DNA of 17,029 bases from Chloroflexota bacterium (GTDB lineage: Bacteria; Chloroflexota; Dehalococcoidia; Bin125): contig JAPUIR010000018.1 of NCBI GenBank assembly GCA_027296805.1, forward strand, positions 1 through 17,029. The letters run 5' to 3'. Position numbers and translations under genes: made by a program. This document shows positions 8,294 through 15,766 of the stretch, in pieces (position 1 is the first letter of the stretch; every line of letters starts with the position of its first letter). The notes below the pieces were generated by a model, which worked only from the letters and a program-made list of their open reading frames with translations, was not told where the DNA came from and did no database searches.

Positions 8294-9658
8294 TCACGGC
8301 GACGACCTCTGCAACGCCCGTCGACGCCACGCCCCGACCGGACCCGGCGTCCCCCAATGCGACCACATCCAGGCCAAGACCAACACCACGGGCGACAGGC
8401 CCAAGACGATTCGCACGTCCAGAATCTCCGTCAAACCGCCCCCGGCGAGCAGGGGCGGGACAGAGGCCACGCCCGCCAGCACGGACTGTAGCGCGAAAAC
8501 CCGTCCTTGCATCCCGCCCGGCACACGCGCATTCAACACTGCGTTGGCCGCCACGTTGACCAGCGAGAAAGCGAAACCCATCGGCAGCAGGATGATCATC
8601 ACGATCTGCGACTCCGGACTGACCTCGACGAAACCCAGATCGATCCGGGTCAGACTCAGTGCCGATCCCAGCGACTCCTCCAGCACGTCCACCAGCGACA
8701 ACGCCACGACCGCCGCGATAAAGACCACCAATCCCGCCCTTGCCAACCCACCCACCCCACGCCCTCGCGCGATCCCCGCCACCAGGCGCAGCCCCAACAG
8801 CATTCCCACCACCGCCGGGATGATCACCACCGGTAGATCGCTCACCCGCTGGTCCAGCGCCTCAACTAGGTAGATCGGAATCAACGCCAGCAGCAAGGGC
8901 AGCAGCGCCGCCAGCAACGACAGTTGCACCACCGCCTGCCACACCTCGCGATTCTCAATCAGGAACTGGCGCGCCTCCCGCAGTCCTCGCGCCCGCGGGC
9001 GGGCGTCCTCGTCGGGGAACTCCAGCGGTTCGTGAGGCGCTATGACCCCCATCGGGATCAGGGCGGAATAGACCGCCGCCGCCGCGAACAGTGAGCCCGT
9101 CGTCACGAACAGCACGTCGACGCCCGCCGTCCGTGTCAGCAGCGGCGCCAGCACCACCAGGCCGGCGATCTGCGCCATGTAGCGCATGAAGTTGAGCAAC
9201 GCGTTCGCCGCCGTCAGGTTCTCCCGCCGCACCAATGTCGGCACGAGCGCCGATTCGGCCGGACCGACGAATGGCCCCAGCGCTGACAAGAACAGCACCA
9301 GCGCGAACACCTCCTCCGTGCCTTGCGCCGACGTGATGAACACAAAACAACCCACGGCCCGCAGCCCATTCGCCACGGCCAGCAGCCAGGTCTTGGGCAC
9401 CGCATCCACGACGATCCCGCTCAAGACACTCACCAGCGCCCCCGGCAACACCCAGGACAGCACGACCACGCTGGAGAGAAAGCCCGACCCCGTCTCCTCC
9501 ACGATCACGATCAGGGATCCAAACTGCGCCGTGTTGGCCGCCGTCTGGCCAAGCGTGCGCGCCAGCCACAGCACCCGGAAGTCACGATTGAGATGGACCG
9601 GCGGCAGGGCATCGTCGCCGTCTTCTGCGTCGACGGTCGTCGCGCTATCCGGCGCCAT
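8294..9658 (-). CDS. MFS transporter, second paralogue with degenerate motif A
   Basis: A 454-residue membrane protein with about 12 hydrophobic segments and a short acidic N-terminus. It aligns in order with the adjacent downstream MFS protein: LNRDFRVLWLARTLGQ (23-38) matches WRNRDFVLLWAAQGISQ there, and NARVPGGMQGRVFALQ matches ERAPADMRGRVFSAQ. The two look like an ancient tandem duplication. Its loop 2-3 reads GIVVDAVPKT (81-90), so the arginines of motif A (DRFDKRR in the partner) are missing, although the acidic residue remains. Either its transport cycle is altered or it relies on the partner; both are inference. ATG 9658 has GGAGGA 8 bases upstream and overlaps the end of the DUF951 gene by 14 bases. 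Confidence 0.88.
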   Translation of the reverse strand: MAPDSATTVDAEDGDDALPPVHLNRDFRVLWLARTLGQTAANTAQFGSLIVIVEETGSGFLSSVVVLSWVLPGALVSVLSGIVVDAVPKTWLLAVANGLRAVGCFVFITSAQGTEEVFALVLFLSALGPFVGPAESALVPTLVRRENLTAANALLNFMRYMAQIAGLVVLAPLLTRTAGVDVLFVTTGSLFAAAAVYSALIPMGVIAPHEPLEFPDEDARPRARGLREARQFLIENREVWQAVVQLSLLAALLPLLLALIPIYLVEALDQRVSDLPVVIIPAVVGMLLGLRLVAGIARGRGVGGLARAGLVVFIAAVVALSLVDVLEESLGSALSLTRIDLGFVEVSPESQIVMIILLPMGFAFSLVNVAANAVLNARVPGGMQGRVFALQSVLAGVASVPPLLAGGGLTEILDVRIVLGLSPVVLVLAWMWSHWGTPGPVGAWRRRALQRSSP

Positions 9659-9869
9659 CCGCCTCGTCCTCCACTCTCGGTCCCCGCGAGACGAACGTCT
9701 TCAGCCGCTTCTCCGCCACGGGCCGCGTCAGCATCACCCGGTGCCGGCACTCCCTGCACTCCAGGCCGATGTCGGCCCCAATGCGATACACCGTCCACTC
9801 CCAGCCGCCGCAGGGGTGCGGCTTGCGCAGCCGGACCACATCCTGCACCCGGAAATCGATGATCGCCAT
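9645..9869 (-). CDS. DUF951 small protein
   Basis: A 74-residue protein with the DUF951 pattern: VRLRKPHPCGGWEW (12-25), then YRIGADIGLECRECRHRVML (28-47). C20, C38 and C41 form a PCG plus CxxC arrangement that could bind a metal such as zinc, although only three cysteines are present; H18 could be the fourth ligand (inference). The family has no assigned function. The frame is open to 9920, but ATG 9869 is chosen because it lies 1 base after the pyrF stop and gives the usual N-terminus. A C-terminal tail of about 12 residues after VSRGP is not part of the domain. It overlaps the next MFS gene by 14 bases, so pyrF, this gene and the MFS genes probably form one transcript. Confidence 0.85.
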   Translation of the reverse strand: MAIIDFRVQDVVRLRKPHPCGGWEWTVYRIGADIGLECRECRHRVMLTRPVAEKRLKTFVSRGPRVEDEADGAG

Positions 9870-9870
9870 C

Positions 9871-10704
9871 TCAGCCGTCCTGTGCGGTGCTGCCTTCCGT
9901 GCGTGCCGCGTTGATCGCATCTCGCAGATCGAGCGCGGCCGCGCGCGCCGCCTCCGCGTAGTCCGCCCCCGACGATGCGTAGAGCACCGCCCGCGACGCG
10001 CTGAGCATCAGCCCGCCCCCATCCGCGTCCAGACCGACGGCCACGGAGCCCTCTAGGTCTCCGCCCTGCGCCCCGATCCCGGGCAGCAGAATCGGGAGCT
10101 CGGGGCAGCGCTCGCGCACCTGCGCCAACTCCGCCGGATACGTCGCCCCAACGACCAGCCCCACGTTGCCGTGCGCGCTGTTCCATGTGTTGGCCAGCGT
10201 CGCAACGCGCATATAGACCGGCTCGCTACCCCCCGTCTCGTCTGGAGTGGCGAGATCCTGGACCTCCGGGGCGCTCGCGTTCGAAGTCCGGCAGAGCACG
10301 AACGCGCTCCGCTCCGGGCGGCGCAAGAACGGCTCGACCGCGTCGCTGCCGAGGTAGGCGTTCACCGTCACCGCGTCGGCCCCCAGCACATCGAAGCAGG
10401 CGGTCGCGTAGGCCTCCGCCGTGCTCGCGATATCGCCGCGCTTCGCGTCCAACAGCACCGGGATCCCGTCCGGCACCGCCTCGATAGTCGCCTTCAAGGC
10501 GCGCCAGCCATCCAGCCCCAGCGCCTCGAAGAAGGCGATCTGCGGCTTGTAGACGCAGACCAGATCGCTTGTCGCCTCGATGATGGCGCGGCAGAACTCC
10601 GCCACGTCCTGCACCGGCATCCGCCCCGGTTGCGGATCGAGCCCGATACAGAGCAGCGAATGGTTACGGGAGGACGTGTCCAGAAGCTTGTCGCGGAAGG
10701 TCAT
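9871..10704 (-). CDS. pyrF: orotidine 5'-phosphate decarboxylase, type 2
   Basis: Removes CO2 from OMP to give UMP, the last step of de novo pyrimidine synthesis, in the cytoplasm. The protein has 277 residues, the length of the type 2 (longer) subfamily. The opening FRDKLLDTSSRNHSLLCIGLDP is typical. The catalytic D-x-K-x-x-D is D86, K88 and D91 in LLDAKRGDIAST; VYKPQIAFFEALG (51-63) carries the substrate-site lysine K53, and LLPGIGAQGGD is the phosphate-binding loop. ATG 10704 has no ribosome-binding site. A TAGACT box ends 6 bases before it, so the mRNA is probably leaderless. No other pyr genes are nearby; the gene leads a tight operon with DUF951 and two MFS genes and is divergent from a comB-like gene. 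Confidence 0.96.
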   Translation of the reverse strand: MTFRDKLLDTSSRNHSLLCIGLDPQPGRMPVQDVAEFCRAIIEATSDLVCVYKPQIAFFEALGLDGWRALKATIEAVPDGIPVLLDAKRGDIASTAEAYATACFDVLGADAVTVNAYLGSDAVEPFLRRPERSAFVLCRTSNASAPEVQDLATPDETGGSEPVYMRVATLANTWNSAHGNVGLVVGATYPAELAQVRERCPELPILLPGIGAQGGDLEGSVAVGLDADGGGLMLSASRAVLYASSGADYAEAARAAALDLRDAINAARTEGSTAQDG

Positions 10705-10710
10705 AGCGAC

Positions 10711-10716
10711 AGTCTA
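10711..10716 (-). promoter_or_regulatory. -10 box for a probably leaderless pyrF mRNA
   Basis: TAGACT matches the -10 consensus at 4 of 6 positions and is followed by 6 bases and then the pyrF ATG (10702-10704). Transcription would start at or within a base or two of the A of ATG. No Shine-Dalgarno-like stretch lies between. There is no convincing -35 box 17 bases upstream. Confidence 0.45.
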
Positions 10717-10820
10717 GCCAGCGAGCGGCCCTCCCTCCGCCAGATGTGCTGACCAGATCCTGCCCAGCGTGTCCAGCCAGAGAATCGCCCGTAACGCGCC
10801 AACCCGGCACGATGTCGGGC

Positions 10821-11594
10821 ATGGCAGACGTCCGGGCCGTCTTCGTCGCTCTGCAGCCGCCGCCCGAAGGCGCCGTTCGCGGCCGTACGCTGGTCGTGAT
10901 CGACACCCTGCGCGCGACCACCGTGCTCACGACGCTCCTCGCCGGGGGCGCGGAACGCGTCTTCCCCTGCGCGAGCATTGCCGAAGCCCGCGCGCTCCAC
11001 CAAGAGCTGCCCGGCGCCTACCTCTGCGGCGAGCGCGGCGGCCTCCCCGCCGAGGGCTTCGACTTCGGCAATTCGCCGACGGAGTTTGCCGCTCTCGACG
11101 TCCGCGGCTGGACGCTCGTGCAGGCGACCAGCAACGGGACTCGCGCGCTCGCGTTGACCCGCGAAGCGGCCCATACCATCGTCGCCTGCCTGCGCAACCG
11201 GGACGCCGCCGCGCAAGCGGCGCTCGAGCAGCCCCACGACATCGCGATCGTGTGCAGCGGCGAAGACGACGGTCAACGCCCATCGCTCGAGGACACGTTC
11301 AGCGCCGGCGCCGTCGTCGTGCGCATGTTGCGGCTCGAGCCAGAACTCGTTCTCGACTCCGGTGCCCGCATCGCCCACAAGCTGTTCGAGGCCTACGGCC
11401 GCAGCCCCGCCGCGGCCTTCGACGCCTCGCCACACGCGGCGAGCTTGCGCACGCTGCAGTTCGATGCCGATCTCGAATTCGCCGCCGCCCTCGACGTCGA
11501 GAGCTGCGTCCCCCGCGCCACTCTGGACGCCACCTTGGACGCCAACCTGCACAAGGCTGGGCGCGTCGTCGTCGCTAGGGAGGAAGCTCCTTGA
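10821..11594 (+). CDS. comB: ComB-like 2-phosphosulfolactate phosphatase
   Basis: ComB hydrolyses (2R)-2-phospho-3-sulfolactate to sulfolactate, a step of coenzyme M synthesis in methanogens. Homologues occur in bacteria without that pathway, so the bacterial role is uncertain. From ATG 10821 it has 257 residues. Family blocks: VVIDTLRATTVL (25-36), LCGERGGLPAEGFDFGNSP (68-86), TSNGTRAL (103-110), EDTFSAGAVV (157-166) and DADLEFAAALD (215-225). The Asp, Glu and Asn residues in these blocks are the likely Mg-binding and catalytic set. An in-frame ATG at 10812 is an alternative start; neither has a good ribosome-binding site. It is divergent from pyrF and overlaps the convergent DUF4129 gene by 20 bases at its 3' end. 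No other coenzyme M genes are in view. Confidence 0.85.
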   Translation: MADVRAVFVALQPPPEGAVRGRTLVVIDTLRATTVLTTLLAGGAERVFPCASIAEARALHQELPGAYLCGERGGLPAEGFDFGNSPTEFAALDVRGWTLVQATSNGTRALALTREAAHTIVACLRNRDAAAQAALEQPHDIAIVCSGEDDGQRPSLEDTFSAGAVVVRMLRLEPELVLDSGARIAHKLFEAYGRSPAAAFDASPHAASLRTLQFDADLEFAAALDVESCVPRATLDATLDANLHKAGRVVVAREEAP

Positions 11595-13014
11595 GCGTGC
11601 GCCAATCGCGCTGCAATCGATCCACCTCCGCCTGCGACGGCGCCTGATCGGCGTAACGCAGCCCAGAGAAGTGCTCCGAGATCTCGACCGGCACGCTCGA
11701 TCCGTACTGCGAGCGCAAGGCCCGCGCAAACTGCAGCGGCGTGCGCGCCACCGGCCGCGCCAGTCCACGTCGTTCCGCGTCCTCCAAGACCTCGAAGTAG
11801 AGCTGCGCGATCGCGGCGTCGTTGCTGTGCGGCCGCGGCGATCGCGTCAGGAACCGGTCGCGGAGGTTGCGCAGAGTGCCCCAGAAGTCGTCGCGTAGGT
11901 GGGCCTCACTCCAGAGCGAGTCCCGCTCCTCATCCTCTTCTTCGTTGTGGGTGCTGAGCCGGCGGAACAACAGCGTCACGAGGATCGCGAAGACGATCAC
12001 CAGCCCGATCGCGCCGAACACCCGCACCAGGAGCGCCCCGGCCGAGGAGCTTGCATTGATCTCATCGAAATCCTCGAGCTCGCTGGGGTCGCCGATCCCC
12101 TCGATCGTGATCAGCGCGGCCTGCGTGTCGGCTGGGTTGGGCTCGCCTCGGATCTGATCGAAGAGCCAGATCAGCGGCCAGAAGAGGTACGCGATCCCCG
12201 TCACCACCACGCGCAGACCGTCGCCCAGCACCGCCAGCACTGGCTCCGCGACGCCCGTACCCGCAACCCCCGCGATGATCAGCAACACCACCAACATGAA
12301 GATCGCCATCGCAGCCCAGACCAGCACCAGCGTCGCCGCGAAGGAGAGACTCGTGGCGCGGAACGACCCCGTGTCGCCCCCGCTGCCACGCCCCGCCGCC
12401 CGAAACGCGATCACGGCCAGCACTACGGCGATGTAGGCGATCGCCGCGACCCGTACCGTGCCCTCCACTCCCAGGTCGTCCCCGCCGATGAACCCGGCCG
12501 CGAAGATCACTGCCGCCAGCGCGATCGGCGGGCCCAGCCGGCGGTCCTCCGGGTTGCTGTTCGCCAGCAGGGCGCCTCGGACCCAGATCACCACCAACAG
12601 GAATCCCGCCACAAGATGATCGACGCCACCGAATTTGCGGAACGCCTCACCGTCCGGGTCCGCCAGCTCGCCAAGCCAGCCGAAGTCCCACAACCGCAGC
12701 GACTCTGAAAGGTCCAAGCGCGCCACCACCTGCACCACGACGATCGTCAGCACCACAGCCCAGAGCCAGCGCCAGCGCGACGAGAAGCCTTGGCGCGCGA
12801 GCCAGCGCGTCGTCACCAACGCGAGCACCATCAGCCCCAACACGCCCCAAGCGGATGGCGTCTCGGCGTGGTTGCCCGGCAGCTTGCCCACCACCGCCGC
12901 GAACACCATCATTGGCAGCGATTCCATGAGCACGGTCGCCGCCAGCAGCGTCATCCGCTGCACGTTGAACCCTCGACGGGTGCCCGTATCCAAAGTGGCG
13001 GCGTCGCTCGACAC
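11575..13014 (-). CDS. multi-pass membrane protein with C-terminal DUF4129 domain
   Basis: A 479-residue inner-membrane protein. About eight or nine hydrophobic segments are visible (for example 21-43, 84-100, 131-150, 162-176, 187-205, 223-250, 327-350). A long acidic linker (about 356-375) leads to a soluble C-terminal DUF4129 domain, IAQLYFEVLEDAERRGLARP (402-421) to GLRYADQAPSQAEVDRL (451-467). DUF4129 usually forms the C-terminus of TgpA-type transmembrane transglutaminases, but I see no transglutaminase Cys-His-Asp core here. It ends the moxR - DUF58 - DUF4129 operon, with GTG 13014 2 bases after the DUF58 stop. It probably works with the MoxR ATPase in envelope processes. The 3' end overlaps the comB-like gene on the other strand. 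Confidence 0.8.
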   Translation of the reverse strand: MSSDAATLDTGTRRGFNVQRMTLLAATVLMESLPMMVFAAVVGKLPGNHAETPSAWGVLGLMVLALVTTRWLARQGFSSRWRWLWAVVLTIVVVQVVARLDLSESLRLWDFGWLGELADPDGEAFRKFGGVDHLVAGFLLVVIWVRGALLANSNPEDRRLGPPIALAAVIFAAGFIGGDDLGVEGTVRVAAIAYIAVVLAVIAFRAAGRGSGGDTGSFRATSLSFAATLVLVWAAMAIFMLVVLLIIAGVAGTGVAEPVLAVLGDGLRVVVTGIAYLFWPLIWLFDQIRGEPNPADTQAALITIEGIGDPSELEDFDEINASSSAGALLVRVFGAIGLVIVFAILVTLLFRRLSTHNEEEDEERDSLWSEAHLRDDFWGTLRNLRDRFLTRSPRPHSNDAAIAQLYFEVLEDAERRGLARPVARTPLQFARALRSQYGSSVPVEISEHFSGLRYADQAPSQAEVDRLQRDWRTLKELPP

Positions 13015-13016
13015 GG

Positions 13017-14669
13017 CTAACGCTGTCCGTTGTCGGCCGGTCTCGACCAGTCAGGCGGCGTGGCGGTCCCCGGTTCGGCAGGCGGAGCGTCCTTGCTGGA
13101 AGCCACTTTGTTCAAAGCGTCCCTCAGCGAGACATCCGGTTTCGCGGCCGGCGCCCTTGCCTTTGCTGATGATGCCCTTGCCGATGATGCCCTTGCCGCT
13201 GAAGCCGCTGCTGATGAGGCCCCCGGCGACGATGCCGCCACCGGCGCGGCGCCCACCTTCCGGCCCTCGTCATCGAACTCCTGCGCCGGCTGAAACTCTA
13301 AGTCCGCCCGCTTCGCGGAGAGCCCACCAACCCGGGTAAACGAAATCCCGTCCAACGCCTCCCGCAGGTCGTGGACCGGAGCGCCTCCCAATTCGGCCGG
13401 CGGATCCGGGATCCCGACGTAGACCACGGCCACCTGGTGTCCACGTCGCCGCACCCGTCTCAGCGCGTCGCCGAGTTTGGGCGACGCCAACGCCGTCACC
13501 AGCAGCACCGTGCTGCCCAGCGGCAGCCGCCGCGATTCTTCGTCCAGCAGGCGGTCCATCCCCACCAGCGTGAACGCGTCCACCATCGCCAGCGCTTCCA
13601 ACACCCGCAGCAGTTGCCCGTCGCTTCGCCCCGCCGGCACCCGAATCGTGGAATCGACGCCCGGATACGAGCAGTTCGCCATCAGCCCGAACGGGAAGCG
13701 CTCGTCGGCATACGCCGTCGCGAGCGTCGCGGCGACCGAGACCGCTTGTTCGTAGATCTCCACGATGTAGCCCTGGAATGGCTCCTGCACCGTCGTCACA
13801 TTAAGCGCGATCACCACTTGAGGATTGCTGGACGGGTCATAGACCCGGCTGCGCAGCTTCTGGTGGCGAGCCGTCGCCTTCCAGTCGACTCGCTTGAGCG
13901 GATCCCCACCCTGATAGTCGCGCAGCCCCTTCAACCGGCTCGGGTCCTCGAACAGCGGCTGCCCGCCCTTGCTCTCCCCATAGGGCCGGTAGAGCGGCAC
14001 GTCCATCGCCTCCACCGGCACCGTCTCCGGGTACACCCAGAGCTGCACCGTGCCCACCTCATCACGCTGGCGGGTAAAGAACCCGAACAGATCCCCCGAG
14101 CGCAGCCGCGCCAGCCCGAAACGGTAGTACCCCCGCGCGACGAGCGGGATCGAGTACGTCCAGGCGATGCGCTCGTACCAGCGCAAACTCGTCCGTCGAT
14201 CGAGAAACGCGTCGTTGTCGCTGTCCGTCACGATCAGACGCCGGTTCGACGGTTGCAACACCGGCGGCATCAAGATCCGCAAGTGCACCCAGGGCAGGGG
14301 CAGCAGCTTGCGGTTCTCCAACCGCACCCGATACTCCACGCTCTCCCCGACGAACGCGTGCGTTTGCCGCAGCTCCTGCTCGAACAGCACGCTCTGCAAC
14401 GACAGCCGCCCCCAGAGACGCGCCAGCCAGCCCGAGACGAACACCGCCGCCCCCACCAGCGAGAGCACCACCTCGTCCGCCGCCACCCCCACCAGCACCA
14501 GCACCAGCGCCGCCACGATCCACGTCTCGCGCAAGAGCCGGTTCTCTTGGGGGCGGACGAAACGCGAGATCTCGCGCTGGCGGCGGGAGCGCGCCAGCCG
14601 CTCTTCCACCCGCTCCTGCGCGGTCTCTTCGATGTCCTGTCCGACGGAGCCGGGGCTGAGAATCGACAT
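13017..14669 (-). CDS. DUF58 membrane-anchored protein with Ala/Ser-rich tail
   Basis: A 550-residue protein. A charged N-terminus (1-46) is followed by two membrane helices (about 50-64 and 68-83), a beta-rich region (about 90-215) and the DUF58 domain with its signature LKGLRDYQGGDPLKRVDWKA (246-265) and a von Willebrand-A-like fold (about 284-450; VVIALNVT, then VLLVTALASPKLGDAL). DUF58 proteins are encoded beside MoxR ATPases and are thought to be their partners in envelope maturation. The C-terminal 75 or so residues are low-complexity Ala/Ser/Pro/Lys, partly made by a 15-bp tandem repeat, and look disordered; this tail is longer than usual. ATG 14669 is 2 bases after the moxR stop. Confidence 0.92.
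   Translation of the reverse strand: MSILSPGSVGQDIEETAQERVEERLARSRRQREISRFVRPQENRLLRETWIVAALVLVLVGVAADEVVLSLVGAAVFVSGWLARLWGRLSLQSVLFEQELRQTHAFVGESVEYRVRLENRKLLPLPWVHLRILMPPVLQPSNRRLIVTDSDNDAFLDRRTSLRWYERIAWTYSIPLVARGYYRFGLARLRSGDLFGFFTRQRDEVGTVQLWVYPETVPVEAMDVPLYRPYGESKGGQPLFEDPSRLKGLRDYQGGDPLKRVDWKATARHQKLRSRVYDPSSNPQVVIALNVTTVQEPFQGYIVEIYEQAVSVAATLATAYADERFPFGLMANCSYPGVDSTIRVPAGRSDGQLLRVLEALAMVDAFTLVGMDRLLDEESRRLPLGSTVLLVTALASPKLGDALRRVRRRGHQVAVVYVGIPDPPAELGGAPVHDLREALDGISFTRVGGLSAKRADLEFQPAQEFDDEGRKVGAAPVAASSPGASSAAASAARASSARASSAKARAPAAKPDVSLRDALNKVASSKDAPPAEPGTATPPDWSRPADNGQR
13151..13234. repeat. 15-bp tandem repeat in the DUF58 tail
   Basis: Two exact copies of GATGATGCCCTTGCC (13168-13182 and 13183-13197), with partial copies on both sides, code on the minus strand for ARASS units within the alanine-serine tail. 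The period is five codons, so changes in copy number keep the frame. Confidence 0.8.
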
Positions 14670-14671
14670 GC

Positions 14672-15643
14672 CTAGGCTTCGATCGGGACCGGTACTCGTT
14701 GAAGCAGATCCTGCAGCACGGAGTCCGGCGTCCCGGAACGCAGCCGGTTCTGGCTCGACAGCCGCAGGCGGTGCGCCATCACCGCGGACGCCATCTCTTG
14801 CACGTCGTCCGGTAGCACATAGTCCCGCCCCCGGATCGCCGCCAGCGCGCGGCTGGTCCGCATCAGCGCCAACGACGCCCGGGGACTCGCCCCCAGCTCG
14901 AAGGCCTCCTCTTCACGCGTCGCATGGACCAGCGCGATGATGTAGCCGCGCACCCGCTCGTGGACCTGGACCTGCTCCACCGCCCGCCCGAAGGCCAGCA
15001 ACTCCGCGCCGCTCACCACGGGCTCAATCTCCTCCAGCGGCTGCGCGCGCTCGAAGCGCAACAGAATCGCATCCTCTTCTTCCGCCGTCGGATAGCCCAG
15101 ACTGAGGCGCAGCAGGAACCGATCGAGCTGCGCCTCCGGCAGCGGGAACGTCCCTTCCAGCTCCACCGGGTTCTGCGTCGCGATCACCAGGAACGGTCGC
15201 TCCATCGCGATCGTGGTCCCCTCCACCGTGAGCTGTCGCTCTTCCATCGCCTCCAACAGCGCCGACTGCGTGCGCGGGCTGGCCCGGTTGATCTCGTCCG
15301 CCAGCACCAACTGCGCCAGCAGCGGTCCGGGACGGAACTCAAACTCGCCCGACTTTTGGTTGTAGATGTTGATCCCGGAGATATCGGCGGGCATCAGATC
15401 CGGCGTGAACTGGATCCGGCGAAAGTCGAGCCCCAGCGAGCGCGAGAGCGTCTTCGCCAGCATGGTCTTGCCAAGCCCCGGCACGTCGTCGAGCAGGATG
15501 TGACCCTCCGACAGCAGCGCCACAAGCACTTTGTCGATCACGTCATCCTTGCCCACGATCACCCGCGCGACGTTCTCGCGGATGCGTTGCGCGGCGCTCG
15601 CGACCTCGCTCAGGGTCGGCGCTTCGGCGGTCGGATTCGTCAA
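14672..15643 (-). CDS. MoxR-family AAA+ ATPase
   Basis: A 323-residue cytoplasmic ATPase. Walker A is DDVPGLGKT (G56-T60 core), Walker B LVLADEINRASPRTQSALLE (D116, E117), sensor 1 ATQNP (155-159), then EGTFPLPEAQLDRF with the arginine-finger region; the C-terminal lid has GASPRASLALMRTSRALAA. These are diagnostic of MoxR. Such ATPases act as chaperone-like partners of DUF58/VWA proteins. Several starts are possible: TTG 15643 has GAGGGG (15648-15653) 4 bases before it and gives MTNPTAEAPTLSEV, and is preferred; GTG 15655 and GTG 15700 are alternatives that only add residues before the domain. It leads the operon with DUF58 and DUF4129 and is divergent from cinA. Confidence 0.94.
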   Translation of the reverse strand: MTNPTAEAPTLSEVASAAQRIRENVARVIVGKDDVIDKVLVALLSEGHILLDDVPGLGKTMLAKTLSRSLGLDFRRIQFTPDLMPADISGINIYNQKSGEFEFRPGPLLAQLVLADEINRASPRTQSALLEAMEERQLTVEGTTIAMERPFLVIATQNPVELEGTFPLPEAQLDRFLLRLSLGYPTAEEEDAILLRFERAQPLEEIEPVVSGAELLAFGRAVEQVQVHERVRGYIIALVHATREEEAFELGASPRASLALMRTSRALAAIRGRDYVLPDDVQEMASAVMAHRLRLSSQNRLRSGTPDSVLQDLLQRVPVPIEA

Positions 15644-15678
15644 CGAGCCCCTCACTGCCTGTTTCCGGCGTGAATGGC

Positions 15679-15706
15679 AGCGTAGCGCAGCACGCCACAC
15701 GGTCGA
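15679..15706 (-). promoter_or_regulatory. weak candidate promoter for the moxR operon
   Basis: On the minus strand, TCGACC (15701-15706, 4 of 6 match to -35) is 16 bases from TACGCT (15679-15684, 3 of 6 match to -10). Transcription would begin about 30 bases before the preferred moxR start. The match is weak and the region GC-rich. Confidence 0.2.
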
Positions 15707-15718
15707 GTCCGGGGCTTG

Positions 15719-15739
15719 CCCACGCTGCAGGCGCGTGGG
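15719..15739 (+). promoter_or_regulatory. 7-bp inverted repeat in the cinA leader
   Basis: CCCACGC (15719-15725) and GCGTGGG (15733-15739) are perfect inverted arms around a 7-base loop. It lies 2 bases before a second hairpin that covers the cinA ribosome-binding site. It could be an operator in DNA or a hairpin in the leader RNA. Confidence 0.45.
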
Positions 15740-15741
15740 AG

Positions 15742-15761
15742 CCTCCTGCCACTGAAGGAGG
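15742..15761 (+). promoter_or_regulatory. hairpin that buries the cinA ribosome-binding site
   Basis: CCTCCT (15742-15747) is the exact complement of AGGAGG (15756-15761), the strong cinA ribosome-binding site, with an 8-base loop. In RNA the 6-bp stem would hide the site. This suggests translational control, for example melting by heat or unfolding by a bound factor; that is inference. Confidence 0.45.
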
Positions 15762-15766
15762 ACCGC

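Noticed and set aside
13371..14675. Open frame of 434 codons on the plus strand opposite DUF58
   Set aside because: It is Arg/His/Gln-rich and featureless; the DUF58 signature is on the minus strand.
15716..15766. Upstream extension of CinA
   Set aside because: The frame is open, but a strong ribosome-binding site and the family N-terminus both place the start at 15767.
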